Assembly: GCF_037892425.1 (NCBI RefSeq)
Contig: NZ_JBBKTT010000001.1
Location: forward strand, 992,001 to 1,056,000
Length of the DNA stretch: 64,000 nucleotides
Source of the DNA: Lacibacter sp. H375
GTDB lineage: Bacteria; Bacteroidota; Bacteroidia; Chitinophagales; Chitinophagaceae
Reading direction: 5' to 3'
Each line of letters begins with the position of its first letter. The stretch's first letter is position 1. Position numbers and translations under genes: made by a program. A model generated the notes under the pieces. The model did not search any database, was not told the origin of the DNA, and saw nothing but the letters and a program-made list of their open reading frames with translations. Positions 1-7,963 of this stretch are shown here, one piece after another.

Positions 1-15
1 AACTCTAAACAAGTT

Positions 16-45
16 GGGCCCCGATAGAAATCGTGGGCCCTTTTG
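16..45 (+). terminator. Rho-independent terminator of an upstream gene outside the window
   Basis: GGGCCC at 16-21 and CGAT at 22-25 pair with ATCG at 30-33 and GGGCCC at 35-40 (one bulged T) around an AGAA loop, followed by TTTTG. The gene it ends lies before the window. The rest of 46-297 is AT-rich and shows no convincing gene. Confidence 0.6.
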
Positions 46-297
46 CTTACCTCTGAAACCACAAAAAAATAGATCTTTTATGTTCAGAAAGAGTTACAAC
101 AATTTGAGTTGCTATTATAAAAGACAGTATAATAAATTAATTGTAGGGAGGAACTAATTGTTCATCAGCGGGATATTATGGAATACCAGGAGCTTTGTAA
201 GGGAAATTGGAATTGGGTTGGACGGGGACCAGATGTGACGAGATAAATATAGACCAGTCTTTTGGAATATGCAAGAAAAACAAACCCTTCTTTCAGT

Positions 298-1173
298 CTA
301 AATCAATTCTTTTTCAGCGGCTTCAAATGCTTTTCGTTTTTTGAACGAATACCACCATTGCGGAGCTGTTTTCTTCAACAAAGTATCTATACCACGCATC
401 CCAAACAGGTTCCATACACCATGCAACTTTGGCGCTATGCCTTCCTGCATTGCACGCAGGCTCATCGCAAACCCACTATCAAGATATTCCATATGATGAA
501 AGTAACCGGCAGGCATAAACAGGGTATCGCCATGCTCAAGTATTACTTCATAACCAGTTGCCTGCCTAATAGCCGGGAACTGTTCGTAGTCGGGTTTTCC
601 GTTTTTGAGATGATAATTGCTGAAATCGGCCAGGCTCAAAACTTCAAAAGGTTTGCGGTACAATTTGTATTGTTCTTCATATGGGAAGAGCAGCACCCGC
701 TTACGACCCACAAACTGTGTATGCAGGATATGCGACAAATCAATATCAAAATGCATATGAGTGATGGAGGTTGCCCCACCCACAAATAACATCGGGTATT
801 TTTTTACAAAGCCCTTCATATATTCTTCGGGCCAGGTAAAATCCTGTGTCAACTCCGGTGAATGATCGAAAATATTAAAGAGGAAAATGCGCCAGCCTGC
901 CGGGCCTTCGGAGATCATATCAACATATTCGCCAAAGGTCTTATAATCATCAGCCGTGTTGATGGGCGTGTATGCATCACTTTTAATATTATTATAAATG
1001 CCTACTTTATGATGCCCTGCAATTTGCTTCAGAAAATTCCAGTTCCACTTGTTATAAGCTGGCCATGTTTTTGCGAGTGATTTAATGATCACAGGCTTAC
1101 CTGGCAGATAATAGTCACGACGAAACTGCTCTGGGCTGATGGTATCAAATGTATCAACGGGTTTCAGTTGCAT
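298..1173 (-). CDS. Cupin-like (JmjC-type) domain protein
   Basis: A 291-residue cytoplasmic protein of the cupin_8/JmjC-like superfamily, whose members are usually Fe(II)/2-oxoglutarate hydroxylases. The metal site is visible as H141-x-D143 in a THMHFDIDLSH context, with a distal His in PAGYFHHMEY (H226/H227). The N-terminal part (residues 5-40, with a GKPVIIK stretch) is the usual lead-in of this family. I start at the ATG at 1173 and not the TTG two codons earlier. It is transcribed away from the Sua5-like gene. The substrate is unknown; a protein or small-molecule hydroxylase is inferred only from the fold. Confidence 0.8.
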   Translation of the reverse strand: MQLKPVDTFDTISPEQFRRDYYLPGKPVIIKSLAKTWPAYNKWNWNFLKQIAGHHKVGIYNNIKSDAYTPINTADDYKTFGEYVDMISEGPAGWRIFLFNIFDHSPELTQDFTWPEEYMKGFVKKYPMLFVGGATSITHMHFDIDLSHILHTQFVGRKRVLLFPYEEQYKLYRKPFEVLSLADFSNYHLKNGKPDYEQFPAIRQATGYEVILEHGDTLFMPAGYFHHMEYLDSGFAMSLRAMQEGIAPKLHGVWNLFGMRGIDTLLKKTAPQWWYSFKKRKAFEAAEKELI

Positions 1174-1276
1174 AAACAATCAGGGCTAATAATGCACAAT
1201 CAAATATAAACGAACAATTGCAGATAAATGGTCAGCCGAATGATAAAATTGGTTCAATTCAATAGTACTTTTAATT

Positions 1277-1885
1277 ATGTTATTGCACGTTCATCCGGAA
1301 AACCCTCAGCCCCGGCAGATCAAAACCATTGTTGAGTGTCTGCAAAGCGGGGGCATCATTATCTATCCAACCGATACGATTTATGGTTTGGGTTGTGATA
1401 TTTTTCAGCATAAAGCTATCGAACGCATTTGCCGCATCAAAAATGTTGACCCGCAAAAAGCGCAACTTTCATTTATCTGCCACGGACTGAGCGATCTCAG
1501 CAATTACACCAAACAGATCAGCACGCCTGTTTATCGTATGCTGAAGCAGTATCTGCCAGGTCCTTATACGTTCATTTTACCCGCCAGTCGTGAAGTGCCG
1601 AAAATCCTGAAAAGTAAAAAAGATACCATTGGTTTGCGTGTGCCTGATAATAAAATTGCATGTGCCATAATCCGTGAGTTAGGCCATCCAATATTAAGTG
1701 CGTCATTGCCCGGGGAGATGGTGGAAGAATACACCGATCCTGAATACATGCATGATAACTTTAAGAAATTGGTTGACTTGGTTGTTGACGGTGGAATTGG
1801 TGGTATGGTTCCTTCAACCATTGTGGACTGCACGGATGATGAACCGGTGGTGTTGAGAGAAGGATTGGGCGACTGGGTAGGTTAA
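1277..1885 (+). CDS. Sua5/YciO/YrdC-family protein (L-threonylcarbamoyladenylate synthase type)
   Basis: A 202-residue single YrdC domain. Near the N-terminus it has the family pattern GGIIIYPTDTIYGLGCD, then a basic IKNVDPQK stretch, PGPYTFIL, IGLRVPD and a late PSTIVDCT motif, which together form the ATP/threonine/bicarbonate pocket. TsaC/Sua5 members make threonylcarbamoyl-AMP for the t6A37 tRNA modification. YciO paralogues have the same fold, and the basic KxR motif here is diverged (KNVDPQKAQ), so this may be the YciO branch. It starts at ATG 1277 and lacks the extra Sua5 C-terminal domain. Confidence 0.85.
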   Translation: MLLHVHPENPQPRQIKTIVECLQSGGIIIYPTDTIYGLGCDIFQHKAIERICRIKNVDPQKAQLSFICHGLSDLSNYTKQISTPVYRMLKQYLPGPYTFILPASREVPKILKSKKDTIGLRVPDNKIACAIIRELGHPILSASLPGEMVEEYTDPEYMHDNFKKLVDLVVDGGIGGMVPSTIVDCTDDEPVVLREGLGDWVG

Positions 1886-1977
1886 GCTAAGAGATTGAAA
1901 GAGGGGAATAAGCAAAAAAGGAATGCACAACATTTTTCTCTTTTACCTAATTCGTCTTCCTTATTCTTTACTCAGGA

Positions 1978-2580
1978 TCAAAACAACTCCTGAATTTTCA
2001 ACGGATCAATATTAAATGACTTACGATGGTGCTCACATAATCCATGCACTTCAATTGCCTTGCGATGTTCTTCTGTTCCATAGCCTTTGTTCTTTTGCCA
2101 ATTGTAGTGGGGAAACTGTTGGTGAAGGTTGAGCATGTATTCATCACGATAGGTTTTGGCCAAAATACTGGCCGCTGCAATTGAAGCAAAACGTCCATCA
2201 CCTTTTACAAATGTTTTGTGTGCAGTGCGTTTGTATTTAATGAAGCGGTTCCCATCGATCAACAATAATTGTGGCTTTTGCTTGAGTTGATCAATTGCCA
2301 AATGCATGGCTTTAAACGATGCTTTCAGAATATTGATATGATCGATCTCTTCTACTTCTACTTTTGCCACCGCATAAGCCATTGCCTTCTCCTCAATGAT
2401 CAACCGTAACGTATTTCTGTTTTCTTCTTTTACCTGTTTACTATCGTTAAGCAAAGGATGATGAAATTCTTTCGGCAAGATCACTGCTGCTGCAAACACC
2501 GGTCCGGCATAACAACCCCTTCCCGCTTCATCACAACCGGCTTCAAGCAGTTCTTCCTGGTAAAAAGATAGTAAAGACAT
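1978..2580 (-). CDS. rnhB: Ribonuclease HII
   Basis: A 200-residue RNase HII, which cleaves the RNA strand of RNA-DNA hybrids and starts ribonucleotide excision repair. The diagnostic GCDEAGRGCYAGPV motif supplies the first Asp-Glu of the D-E-D-D metal site. LLIDGN supplies the next Asp and the SILAKTYRDEYM segment the last. Length is normal. It is convergent with the Sua5-like gene and divergent from the Crp/Fnr regulator. Confidence 0.95.
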   Translation of the reverse strand: MSLLSFYQEELLEAGCDEAGRGCYAGPVFAAAVILPKEFHHPLLNDSKQVKEENRNTLRLIIEEKAMAYAVAKVEVEEIDHINILKASFKAMHLAIDQLKQKPQLLLIDGNRFIKYKRTAHKTFVKGDGRFASIAAASILAKTYRDEYMLNLHQQFPHYNWQKNKGYGTEEHRKAIEVHGLCEHHRKSFNIDPLKIQELF

Positions 2581-2648
2581 CGCCCCAAAGATAGAAAGCT
2601 TAGGAGTTTTAAAATGTTGTAGTGCTTTTCAAATCCAAAATAAAATTC

Positions 2649-2656
2649 CACATTTG
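2649..2656 (+). promoter_or_regulatory. Putative -7 element of the Crp/Fnr gene
   Basis: CACATTTG resembles the Bacteroidota TAnnTTTG element and lies only 3 nt before the ATG at 2660. If it is used, the mRNA would be practically leaderless. No TGTGA box is visible upstream, so autoregulation is not supported. Confidence 0.35.
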
Positions 2657-2659
2657 TGT

Positions 2660-3307
2660 ATGGCTACGCAACAGGTACACGACGATCTTCTCCGCAAGAG
2701 TTATCCTTTATTTGAAGATCAACTTGTTAATGAAATTGAAGAACAAGGTGAATTCAAAACATTTCCTGCTAATGAAATACTAATGCGTAAAGGCCAATAT
2801 ATCCGAAGCACCATGCTGGTATTAAATGGCCTTATCAAGATTTACCGGGAAGATGATGATGGCAATGAGTTTCTCATGTATTATTTAAAACCCGGCGAAG
2901 CCTGTGCGTTATCACTCGTTTGCGCTGCCAAACATGAAGCAAGTCCCATTATGGCGAAAACTGTGGTTGAAACAGAAGTGATGATGGTCCCCGTTGATAC
3001 CATGAGCGAATGGATGGGCAAATTCAAAAGTTGGTACCAGTTTGTAATTGAAACCTATCGTGCACGTTTTGATGAATTACTTGTTACGTTGGATAATGTT
3101 GCTTTCCGTAATATGGATGAGCGTTTGGAATTTTACCTGAAACGTGCAAAGGAAGCACAGGGAACAACGCTGCTCAACATCAGTCACCAGGAAATTGCAC
3201 AGGAGCTGAATACTTCAAGAGAAGTAATATCAAGACTGCTCAAAAAAATGGAGCAGAAAGGGTTGGTTGGATTACAACGCAATGCCATTGAGTTGAAAAA
3301 TTTATAA
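2660..3307 (+). CDS. Crp/Fnr-family transcriptional regulator of the sulfur island
   Basis: A 215-residue regulator with an N-terminal cNMP-like beta-roll (about residues 20-120), a dimer helix and a C-terminal winged HTH near 170-200 (ISHQEIAQELNTSREVISRL). The recognition helix has R-E-V-I-S-R, combining the CRP Arg-Glu...Arg triad that reads TGTGA with the FNR Ser. It lacks the FNR N-terminal Fe-S cysteines. Cysteines 82 and 88 lie in the PGEACALSLVCAA loop, where CRP binds cAMP, hinting at thiol or persulfide sensing (inference). ATG 2660 is preferred over TTG 2654. TGTGA-N6-TCACA boxes sit upstream of the neighbouring sulfur genes, so it is their likely regulator. Confidence 0.9.
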   Translation: MATQQVHDDLLRKSYPLFEDQLVNEIEEQGEFKTFPANEILMRKGQYIRSTMLVLNGLIKIYREDDDGNEFLMYYLKPGEACALSLVCAAKHEASPIMAKTVVETEVMMVPVDTMSEWMGKFKSWYQFVIETYRARFDELLVTLDNVAFRNMDERLEFYLKRAKEAQGTTLLNISHQEIAQELNTSREVISRLLKKMEQKGLVGLQRNAIELKNL

Positions 3308-3318
3308 TTGTTTGCCTG

Positions 3319-3363
3319 TGTGATTTGTATCACCTTCCGCTGCTGAAATTGCATCCACATTTG
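3319..3363 (+). promoter_or_regulatory. Crp/Fnr box plus -7 element of the TauE gene
   Basis: TGTGA-TTTGTA-TCACC at 3319-3334 is a CRP-type palindrome. CACATTTG at 3356-3363 is the -7 candidate. The box centre is 36.5 nt from the last G of the -7 element, the same as in front of the genes at 4371 and 15434. The start point would fall at or beside the ATG at 3368. Confidence 0.6.
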
Positions 3364-3367
3364 CAGC

Positions 3368-4165
3368 ATGGAAATAATCGGATATCTCGCCTCTATTGTT
3401 ATTGGTATTTCGCTTGGTCTTATTGGTGGTGGCGGCTCCATCTTAACAGTACCTGTTTTGGTGTATCTGTTTGGCGTTAATCCTGTATTAGCAACCGCTT
3501 ATTCGTTGTTTATTGTTGGTGCCACCTCACTGGTAGGTGCTTTCCCGAAATACAAACTTGGACTTGTAAATATTAAAACAGCCCTGATTTTTGGCACACC
3601 TGCCATTGCGGCTGTGTATGCAACACGAAAATTTATTGTACCGGCTATTCCTGATGAAGTGTTCAGTATTGCCGGCTTTACAGTAACCAAGCCCGTATTA
3701 ATGATGCTGTTGTTTGCAGTACTGATGGTGTTTGCATCCTATTCCATGATCAAAGGAAAGAATGAAGATGAAAACGGTAACGGCGGGGAACAGAAATTCA
3801 ATTATCCGCTGATACTGGTAGAAGGAACAGTAGTAGGCATCTTGACAGGATTGGTTGGTGCAGGCGGAGGCTTCCTTATTATTCCTGCATTGGTATTACT
3901 CAGTAAACTTCCAATGAAACAAGCAGTTGGAACTTCCTTATTAATTATAGCTGCCAAATCATTGATCGGCTTTTTAGGTGATGTAGGGCATCAGGTCATT
4001 GATTGGAAACTACTCGTTATTGTAACCGTATTGGCCATTACAGGCATTTTCATCGGCAATGCTTTCAGCAAAAAAGTATCAGGCGATAAATTGAAAAAAT
4101 GGTTTGGCTGGTTTGTGTTGGTGATGGGCATTTACATCATTGTGAAAGAATTGTTTATTCGTTAA
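3368..4165 (+). CDS. TauE/SafE-family (TSUP) sulfite/sulfonate exporter
   Basis: A 265-residue membrane protein with about eight hydrophobic segments in two inverted halves. Each half begins with the family's glycine-rich turn (GLIGGGGSILTVPVL near residue 18 and GLVGAGGGFLIIPAL near 165). A charged loop (KGKNEDENGNGGEQK) separates the halves. TSUP proteins export sulfite, sulfoacetate or thiosulfate. Lying directly before a persulfide dioxygenase, which makes sulfite, export of sulfite is the best inference. It has its own Crp/Fnr box. Confidence 0.88.
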   Translation: MEIIGYLASIVIGISLGLIGGGGSILTVPVLVYLFGVNPVLATAYSLFIVGATSLVGAFPKYKLGLVNIKTALIFGTPAIAAVYATRKFIVPAIPDEVFSIAGFTVTKPVLMMLLFAVLMVFASYSMIKGKNEDENGNGGEQKFNYPLILVEGTVVGILTGLVGAGGGFLIIPALVLLSKLPMKQAVGTSLLIIAAKSLIGFLGDVGHQVIDWKLLVIVTVLAITGIFIGNAFSKKVSGDKLKKWFGWFVLVMGIYIIVKELFIR

Positions 4166-4189
4166 ACTTCTTTTACTCCAGCGCATTTG

Positions 4190-4234
4190 TGTGACTAAAG
4201 TCATAGTTCACAGCCTTCTGAAAACACAACTTTG
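4190..4234 (+). promoter_or_regulatory. Crp/Fnr box plus -7 element of the persulfide dioxygenase gene
   Basis: TGTGA-CTAAAG-TCATA at 4190-4205 is followed by CAACTTTG at 4227-4234. The box centre lies 36.5 nt before the last G, identical to the copies at 3319 and 15357. The predicted start near 4240 gives a leader of about 130 nt. Confidence 0.6.
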
Positions 4235-4370
4235 CATTATTCAAGTCAACAATAAAAAAATAAAAAAGCATATGAAATGAGCCATAAAATTTTTTAGCGA
4301 TTATATCTACGGGTGATGAAAATTTATGGCGAATAACATGTGGCAAAAAAAACAATTAAAAAATATACAC

Positions 4371-5792
4371 ATGAAAATTGAACAGATCTATACCGGTTGC
4401 CTGGCACAAGGTGCTTATTATATCGAAAGCGAAGGCGAGGCCGTAGTGATCGATCCATTGCGTGAAGTAAAGCCATATCTCGAAAAAGCAAAGCGCAATA
4501 ATGCCAAGATAAAGTATGTATTTGAAACACACTTCCACGCTGATTTTGTGAGTGGACATATTGATCTTGCAAAAGAATCAGGTGCAAAGATCGTGTACGG
4601 CCCAAATGCAAAACCCGATTTCGATTTTCATTCAGCAAAAGATGGTGAAGAGTTGAAAGTAGGGAAGCTTACATTCAAAGTGTTGCATACACCCGGCCAT
4701 ACAATGGAAAGTACCTGTTACCTGTTGAAAGATGAACATGGAAAAGATATTGCCATTTTCACCGGTGATACATTGTTCATAGGTGATGTTGGTCGCCCCG
4801 ATCTTGCACAAAAAATTGTAGCCGATCTAACACAGGATATGCTTTCAGGTTATTTGTATGAATCATTGCGTAACAAGATCATGCCACTTTCTGATGATTT
4901 GATTGTATATCCGGCGCATGGTGCCGGCAGCGCATGTGGTAAGAACATGAGTAAAGAAACATCTGATACATTGGGGCATCAAAAAGCAACCAACTATGCG
5001 TTGCGTGCCAATATGACCAAAGAAGAATTTATTAAAGAAGTTACAACAGGCTTAGTGGCACCTCCCCAATATTTCCCGCTGAATGTAATGATGAATATTC
5101 ATGGTTACGATAGTATTGAAGAAGTATTGAAGCGTGGTACGCAAGCTCTAAGTCCTGATGCATTTGAAACGGCAGCGAATGAAACCGGAGCGTTGATTCT
5201 TGATACAAGAGATGCCGAAGTATTTGCAAAAGGATTTGTGCCAAATTCCATTAACATTGGTATTGATGGAAGTTTTGCGCCATGGGTTGGCAGTATGATT
5301 CCCGATGTAAAACAGGAAATACTTCTTGTTACTGATGAAGGGCGTGAAGAAGAAGTGGTTACCCGTTTGGCCCGTGTTGGTTACGATTATTCGCTGGGTT
5401 ATCTGAAAGGTGGTTTCAATGCATGGAGAGAAGCAGGTAAAGAAATTGATCAGATCAAACGTGTATCTGCAGAGGAACTGGCAGAGATTGTTACAAAAGA
5501 TAACAATGCAAACATTCTTGATGTACGTAAAGAAAGCGAGTTCCAGAGTGAGCACCTGTTTAATGTAGAGAATGCACCGTTAGATTTTATTAACGACAGC
5601 ATGTTAAAGGTTGATAAAAACAAAACCTATTATGTGCATTGTGCAGGTGGTTACCGTTCTATGATTTTTGTTTCCATTCTTCGTGCACGAGGATATGATA
5701 ATTTAATTGATGTGCGTGGCGGTTTTAAAGCAATTAAAGAAAGCGGCAAGTTTAATTTAACCGATTACGTTTGTCCGACTACACTTTTATAA
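4371..5792 (+). CDS. Persulfide dioxygenase-rhodanese fusion (ETHE1/CstB type)
   Basis: A 473-residue cytoplasmic protein in three parts. Residues 1-235 are a metallo-beta-lactamase-fold ETHE1 domain (THFHADFVSGH with H54, H56 and D58; HTPGHT; FTGDTLFIGDVGRPD), a mononuclear-iron persulfide dioxygenase that oxidises glutathione, CoA or low-molecular persulfides to sulfite. Residues about 265-360 are a rhodanese fold without a catalytic Cys. Residues about 375-470 are an active rhodanese (YVHCAGGYRS, C424) that can pass sulfite to thiosulfate. The order matches CstB of Staphylococcus aureus. I start at the ATG at 4371; the in-frame ATG at 4326 would add a lysine-rich leader not seen in the family. 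A Crp/Fnr box lies upstream. Confidence 0.92.
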   Translation: MKIEQIYTGCLAQGAYYIESEGEAVVIDPLREVKPYLEKAKRNNAKIKYVFETHFHADFVSGHIDLAKESGAKIVYGPNAKPDFDFHSAKDGEELKVGKLTFKVLHTPGHTMESTCYLLKDEHGKDIAIFTGDTLFIGDVGRPDLAQKIVADLTQDMLSGYLYESLRNKIMPLSDDLIVYPAHGAGSACGKNMSKETSDTLGHQKATNYALRANMTKEEFIKEVTTGLVAPPQYFPLNVMMNIHGYDSIEEVLKRGTQALSPDAFETAANETGALILDTRDAEVFAKGFVPNSINIGIDGSFAPWVGSMIPDVKQEILLVTDEGREEEVVTRLARVGYDYSLGYLKGGFNAWREAGKEIDQIKRVSAEELAEIVTKDNNANILDVRKESEFQSEHLFNVENAPLDFINDSMLKVDKNKTYYVHCAGGYRSMIFVSILRARGYDNLIDVRGGFKAIKESGKFNLTDYVCPTTLL

Positions 5793-5810
5793 TGAGTCAT
5801 TTTTAAACTG

Positions 5811-5850
5811 ATGAAAGGAGGCTCCATAACAACCTCCTTTCATTTCAAAT
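5811..5850 (+). terminator. Intercistronic hairpin after the persulfide dioxygenase gene
   Basis: An 11-bp perfect stem (ATGAAAGGAGG at 5811-5821 with CCTCCTTTCAT at 5833-5843) and an 11-nt loop, followed by only a weak T-rich stretch. It could partly terminate transcription, or protect the mRNA end before the rhodanese genes. Confidence 0.5.
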
Positions 5851-5856
5851 CATACT

Positions 5857-6228
5857 ATGAAAAACCGAATCCTTTTCCTGGCAGTTGGATTTTTTGCTGT
5901 TCTTTCAGCAATTGCTCAAATAAAAAATGTATCGCCTGTTTTTGCTGAAAAGAAATTAAATAAGAAAAAAGTAGTGGTACTGGATGTACGCACCACACAG
6001 GAATTCAACGAAGGACATTTGCCCAAGGCAGTTCATATAGATGTGATGGATTCAGTTGCATTTGTACAACAGATCAATCAGCTAAAAAAAGGAAAGACCT
6101 ACCTGCTTTACTGCAAAAGTGGACGACGCAGCGCCAAGGCAGCAACCATCATGGAGCAACAGGGCTTTCGCCACATCTGGAATATGGAAGGCGGTATCAC
6201 TTCCTGGAAAGGAACAATTAAACAATAA
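5857..6228 (+). CDS. Exported single-domain rhodanese
   Basis: A 123-residue rhodanese with a cleavable signal peptide (about residues 1-21, ending in LSAIAQ). VLDVRTTQEFNEGHLPKA is the family N-terminal signature, and the active-site loop is YCKSGRRS with the catalytic Cys. Exported rhodaneses can take sulfane sulfur from thiosulfate or polysulfide in the periplasm. It is first of three adjacent rhodanese genes and is followed 17 nt later by the next. Confidence 0.9.
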   Translation: MKNRILFLAVGFFAVLSAIAQIKNVSPVFAEKKLNKKKVVVLDVRTTQEFNEGHLPKAVHIDVMDSVAFVQQINQLKKGKTYLLYCKSGRRSAKAATIMEQQGFRHIWNMEGGITSWKGTIKQ

Positions 6229-6245
6229 ACGAAAAACCATTTGAT

Positions 6246-6530
6246 ATGAATCTAAAAGAAATCGTTCAGAACCCACACACAAAGTTTGTGGATGTACGTT
6301 CAAGAGAAGAGTTTGCCGACGGACACTTTCCCGGCGCAACCAATATTCCGCTGCCCGAAATTGCAGCGAAGGCTAACGAGTTGAAAGAGTCTGATAGTCC
6401 GGTAGTTTTGTATTGCCGTTCCGGGGCAAGAAGTACGAATGCATACTTTCTGCTAAAACAACTGGGACTTGAAAATGTACACAATGCAGGTGGCTTGCAA
6501 GATTTACTAACCTTGAAAAACCTCAATTAG
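6246..6530 (+). CDS. Single-domain rhodanese
   Basis: A 94-residue cytoplasmic rhodanese of GlpE size, with FVDVRSREEFADGHFPGA near the N-terminus and the active loop YCRSGARS. It moves sulfane sulfur from thiosulfate or a persulfide to a thiol acceptor. The next gene starts right after its stop, so the two are surely co-transcribed. Its real partner cannot be read from sequence. Confidence 0.9.
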   Translation: MNLKEIVQNPHTKFVDVRSREEFADGHFPGATNIPLPEIAAKANELKESDSPVVLYCRSGARSTNAYFLLKQLGLENVHNAGGLQDLLTLKNLN

Positions 6531-6531
6531 T

Positions 6532-6843
6532 ATGTTCAATTTTATTAAAAAATTATTTGGCCCCGGTACAGATTTTAAAGGATTGCAACAACAAGGTGCA
6601 GTTATAATTGATGTACGTACGCCAGGCGAATTTAGTGGTGGCCATATTAAAGGTGCCATTAACATTCCGGTTGACAGTATTCGTTCAAAGGTCAACGACA
6701 TTAAGAAAAAAGGAAAGCCTGTCATTACCTGTTGCGCCAGTGGAATGCGTAGTGGTTCTGCCACATCTATATTAAAGCAGGCAGGCGTTGAAGCATATAA
6801 CGGCGGATCATGGATCAGCTTACAAAATAAAATAGCATCATGA
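6532..6843 (+). CDS. Single-domain rhodanese
   Basis: A 103-residue cytoplasmic rhodanese. IIDVRTPGEFSGGHIKGAI is followed by an active loop TCCASGMRS with two adjacent Cys; the second is the usual catalytic position. Its stop overlaps the next start (ATGA at 6840-6843), showing translational coupling with the small membrane protein that follows, as if the two form one unit like the rhodanese-membrane fusion YgaP. Confidence 0.9.
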   Translation: MFNFIKKLFGPGTDFKGLQQQGAVIIDVRTPGEFSGGHIKGAINIPVDSIRSKVNDIKKKGKPVITCCASGMRSGSATSILKQAGVEAYNGGSWISLQNKIAS

Positions 6844-7058
6844 TCATCCAATGGTTGAAACAATGGAACGGTATGCGTCTCCTTCGTCTCGGCATCGGTA
6901 TCGCAGCCATTGTACAAGGACTTTATTCGCCTACACCCTTTCTTTGGGCAATTGGTGCTGTATTAGTGATTCAGGCTGTTATGAATATCGGGTGCATGGG
7001 CGGTGCCTGTGCTGTTCCGCAAAACAAACAACAACATAAAAATGAAGACTCTCTTTAA
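6840..7058 (+). CDS. Small membrane protein coupled to rhodanese (DUF2892-like)
   Basis: A 72-residue protein with two hydrophobic segments (about 17-31 and 34-50) and a cysteine motif GCMGGAC at the end of the second helix. The RLLRLGIG start resembles DUF2892, the membrane part of YgaP-type rhodaneses; I hold this assignment loosely. It overlaps the rhodanese before it by 4 nt and the next gene by 17 nt. A role in holding or passing sulfane sulfur at the membrane is inferred. Confidence 0.7.
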   Translation: MIIQWLKQWNGMRLLRLGIGIAAIVQGLYSPTPFLWAIGAVLVIQAVMNIGCMGGACAVPQNKQQHKNEDSL

Positions 7059-7272
7059 AAAAGCAACCTGGGTTTTACCAGGATTAGTGTTGGGTGCTGT
7101 TGGCGGCTTCTTCTATTGGAAATTCGATGGTTGTGATGGTACTTGTTTGATCACTTCAAGCCCCGTAAGAAGTATGATCTATTTCGGGGTGATGGGAGCT
7201 GTTGCCAACAGCATGTTCAAGCCAAAGCAAAAGGAAACAAAAGAACAGGGCGAAGTTTCGAACAACAATTGA
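7042..7272 (+). CDS. Small membrane protein with CDGTC motif (DUF6132-like)
   Basis: A 76-residue protein with two short hydrophobic segments around the motif CDGTCLITSSPVRS and a charged tail (KPKQKETKEQGE). I recall similar proteins as DUF6132, found next to rhodanese and YeeE genes in Bacteroidota; no biochemical function is known to me. I start at ATG 7042; upstream in-frame codons lie inside the previous gene and are not needed. The two-Cys motif next to a membrane helix parallels the neighbour at 6840. Confidence 0.65.
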   Translation: MKTLFKKATWVLPGLVLGAVGGFFYWKFDGCDGTCLITSSPVRSMIYFGVMGAVANSMFKPKQKETKEQGEVSNNN

Positions 7273-7320
7273 TTGTAACCTTTTCTTTCTTCTGTACCTT
7301 ACAGAAACACCTGTTTCCAA

Positions 7321-7364
7321 TGTAATATTTATCACATAATTCCGGCAGGTGGAATTCTACCTTG
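7321..7364 (+). promoter_or_regulatory. Crp/Fnr-like box upstream of the YeeE/YedE pair
   Basis: TGTAA-TATTTA-TCACA at 7321-7336 matches the local box in nine of ten half-site bases. TACCTTG at 7358-7364 is an imperfect -7 element ending 35.5 nt from the box centre, one base off the other copies. Confidence 0.45.
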
Positions 7365-7387
7365 CAAGAACTTAAACGAAACAATTC

Positions 7388-7957
7388 ATGAACCTGATTG
7401 AATTTATTAAACAGCCGTGGCCATGGTATGTAGCTGGTCCATTGATCGGGTTAACAGTGCCCACACTACTCATCATCGGCAACAAAACCTTTGGCATCTC
7501 TTCTTCACTGCGGCATATCTGCGCAGCATGTTTGCCGGCTAAAATTCCTTTCTTTCAATATGATTGGAGAAAAGAAATGTGGAATCTATTTTTTGTAGGT
7601 GGTATTTTATTGGGAGGATTCATTGCGTTTCTCTTTTTGCAAAACCCTGAACCAATGATCGTGAATCCGAAGCTGAGTACAGAGTTAGCCACGTATGGTA
7701 TTACCAATTACGATTCACTTGTTCCAACAGAAGTGTTTAACTGGAGCAGCCTGTTCACACTACGGGGTTTTATCATGATGGTGGTGGGTGGTTTCCTCGT
7801 TGGATTTGGAACACGCTATGCAGGTGGTTGTACAAGCGGACATGCAATTATGGGTATTTCCACTTTACAATGGCCTTCATTGATAGCAACAATCAGTTTT
7901 ATGGTGGGTGGTTTTATTATGGCCAATCTTCTTCTTCCTTTTATTCTTAAACTCTAA
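7388..7957 (+). CDS. YeeE/YedE-family transporter half (sulfur import)
   Basis: A 189-residue membrane protein of the YeeE/YedE (TsuA/PmpA) family with about four or five hydrophobic segments. Conserved cysteines are in [14 protein letters not shown] near residue 45 and in [18 protein letters not shown] near 145, the GGCTSGH signature being diagnostic. YeeE (TsuA) of Escherichia coli takes up thiosulfate by passing it along such cysteines. Here the transporter is split, with the second half in the next gene 6 nt later. It probably brings thiosulfate or sulfane sulfur into the cytoplasm for the rhodaneses. Confidence 0.9.
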   Translation: MNLIEFIKQPWPWYVAGPLIGLTVPTLLIIGNKTFGISSSLRHICAACLPAKIPFFQYDWRKEMWNLFFVGGILLGGFIAFLFLQNPEPMIVNPKLSTELATYGITNYDSLVPTEVFNWSSLFTLRGFIMMVVGGFLVGFGTRYAGGCTSGHAIMGISTLQWPSLIATISFMVGGFIMANLLLPFILKL

Positions 7958-7963
7958 CGATTC

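Noticed and set aside
262-789. A 175-codon plus-strand frame opposite the cupin-like gene
   Set aside because: It is an antisense shadow of the well-supported cupin-like gene with no recognisable fold.
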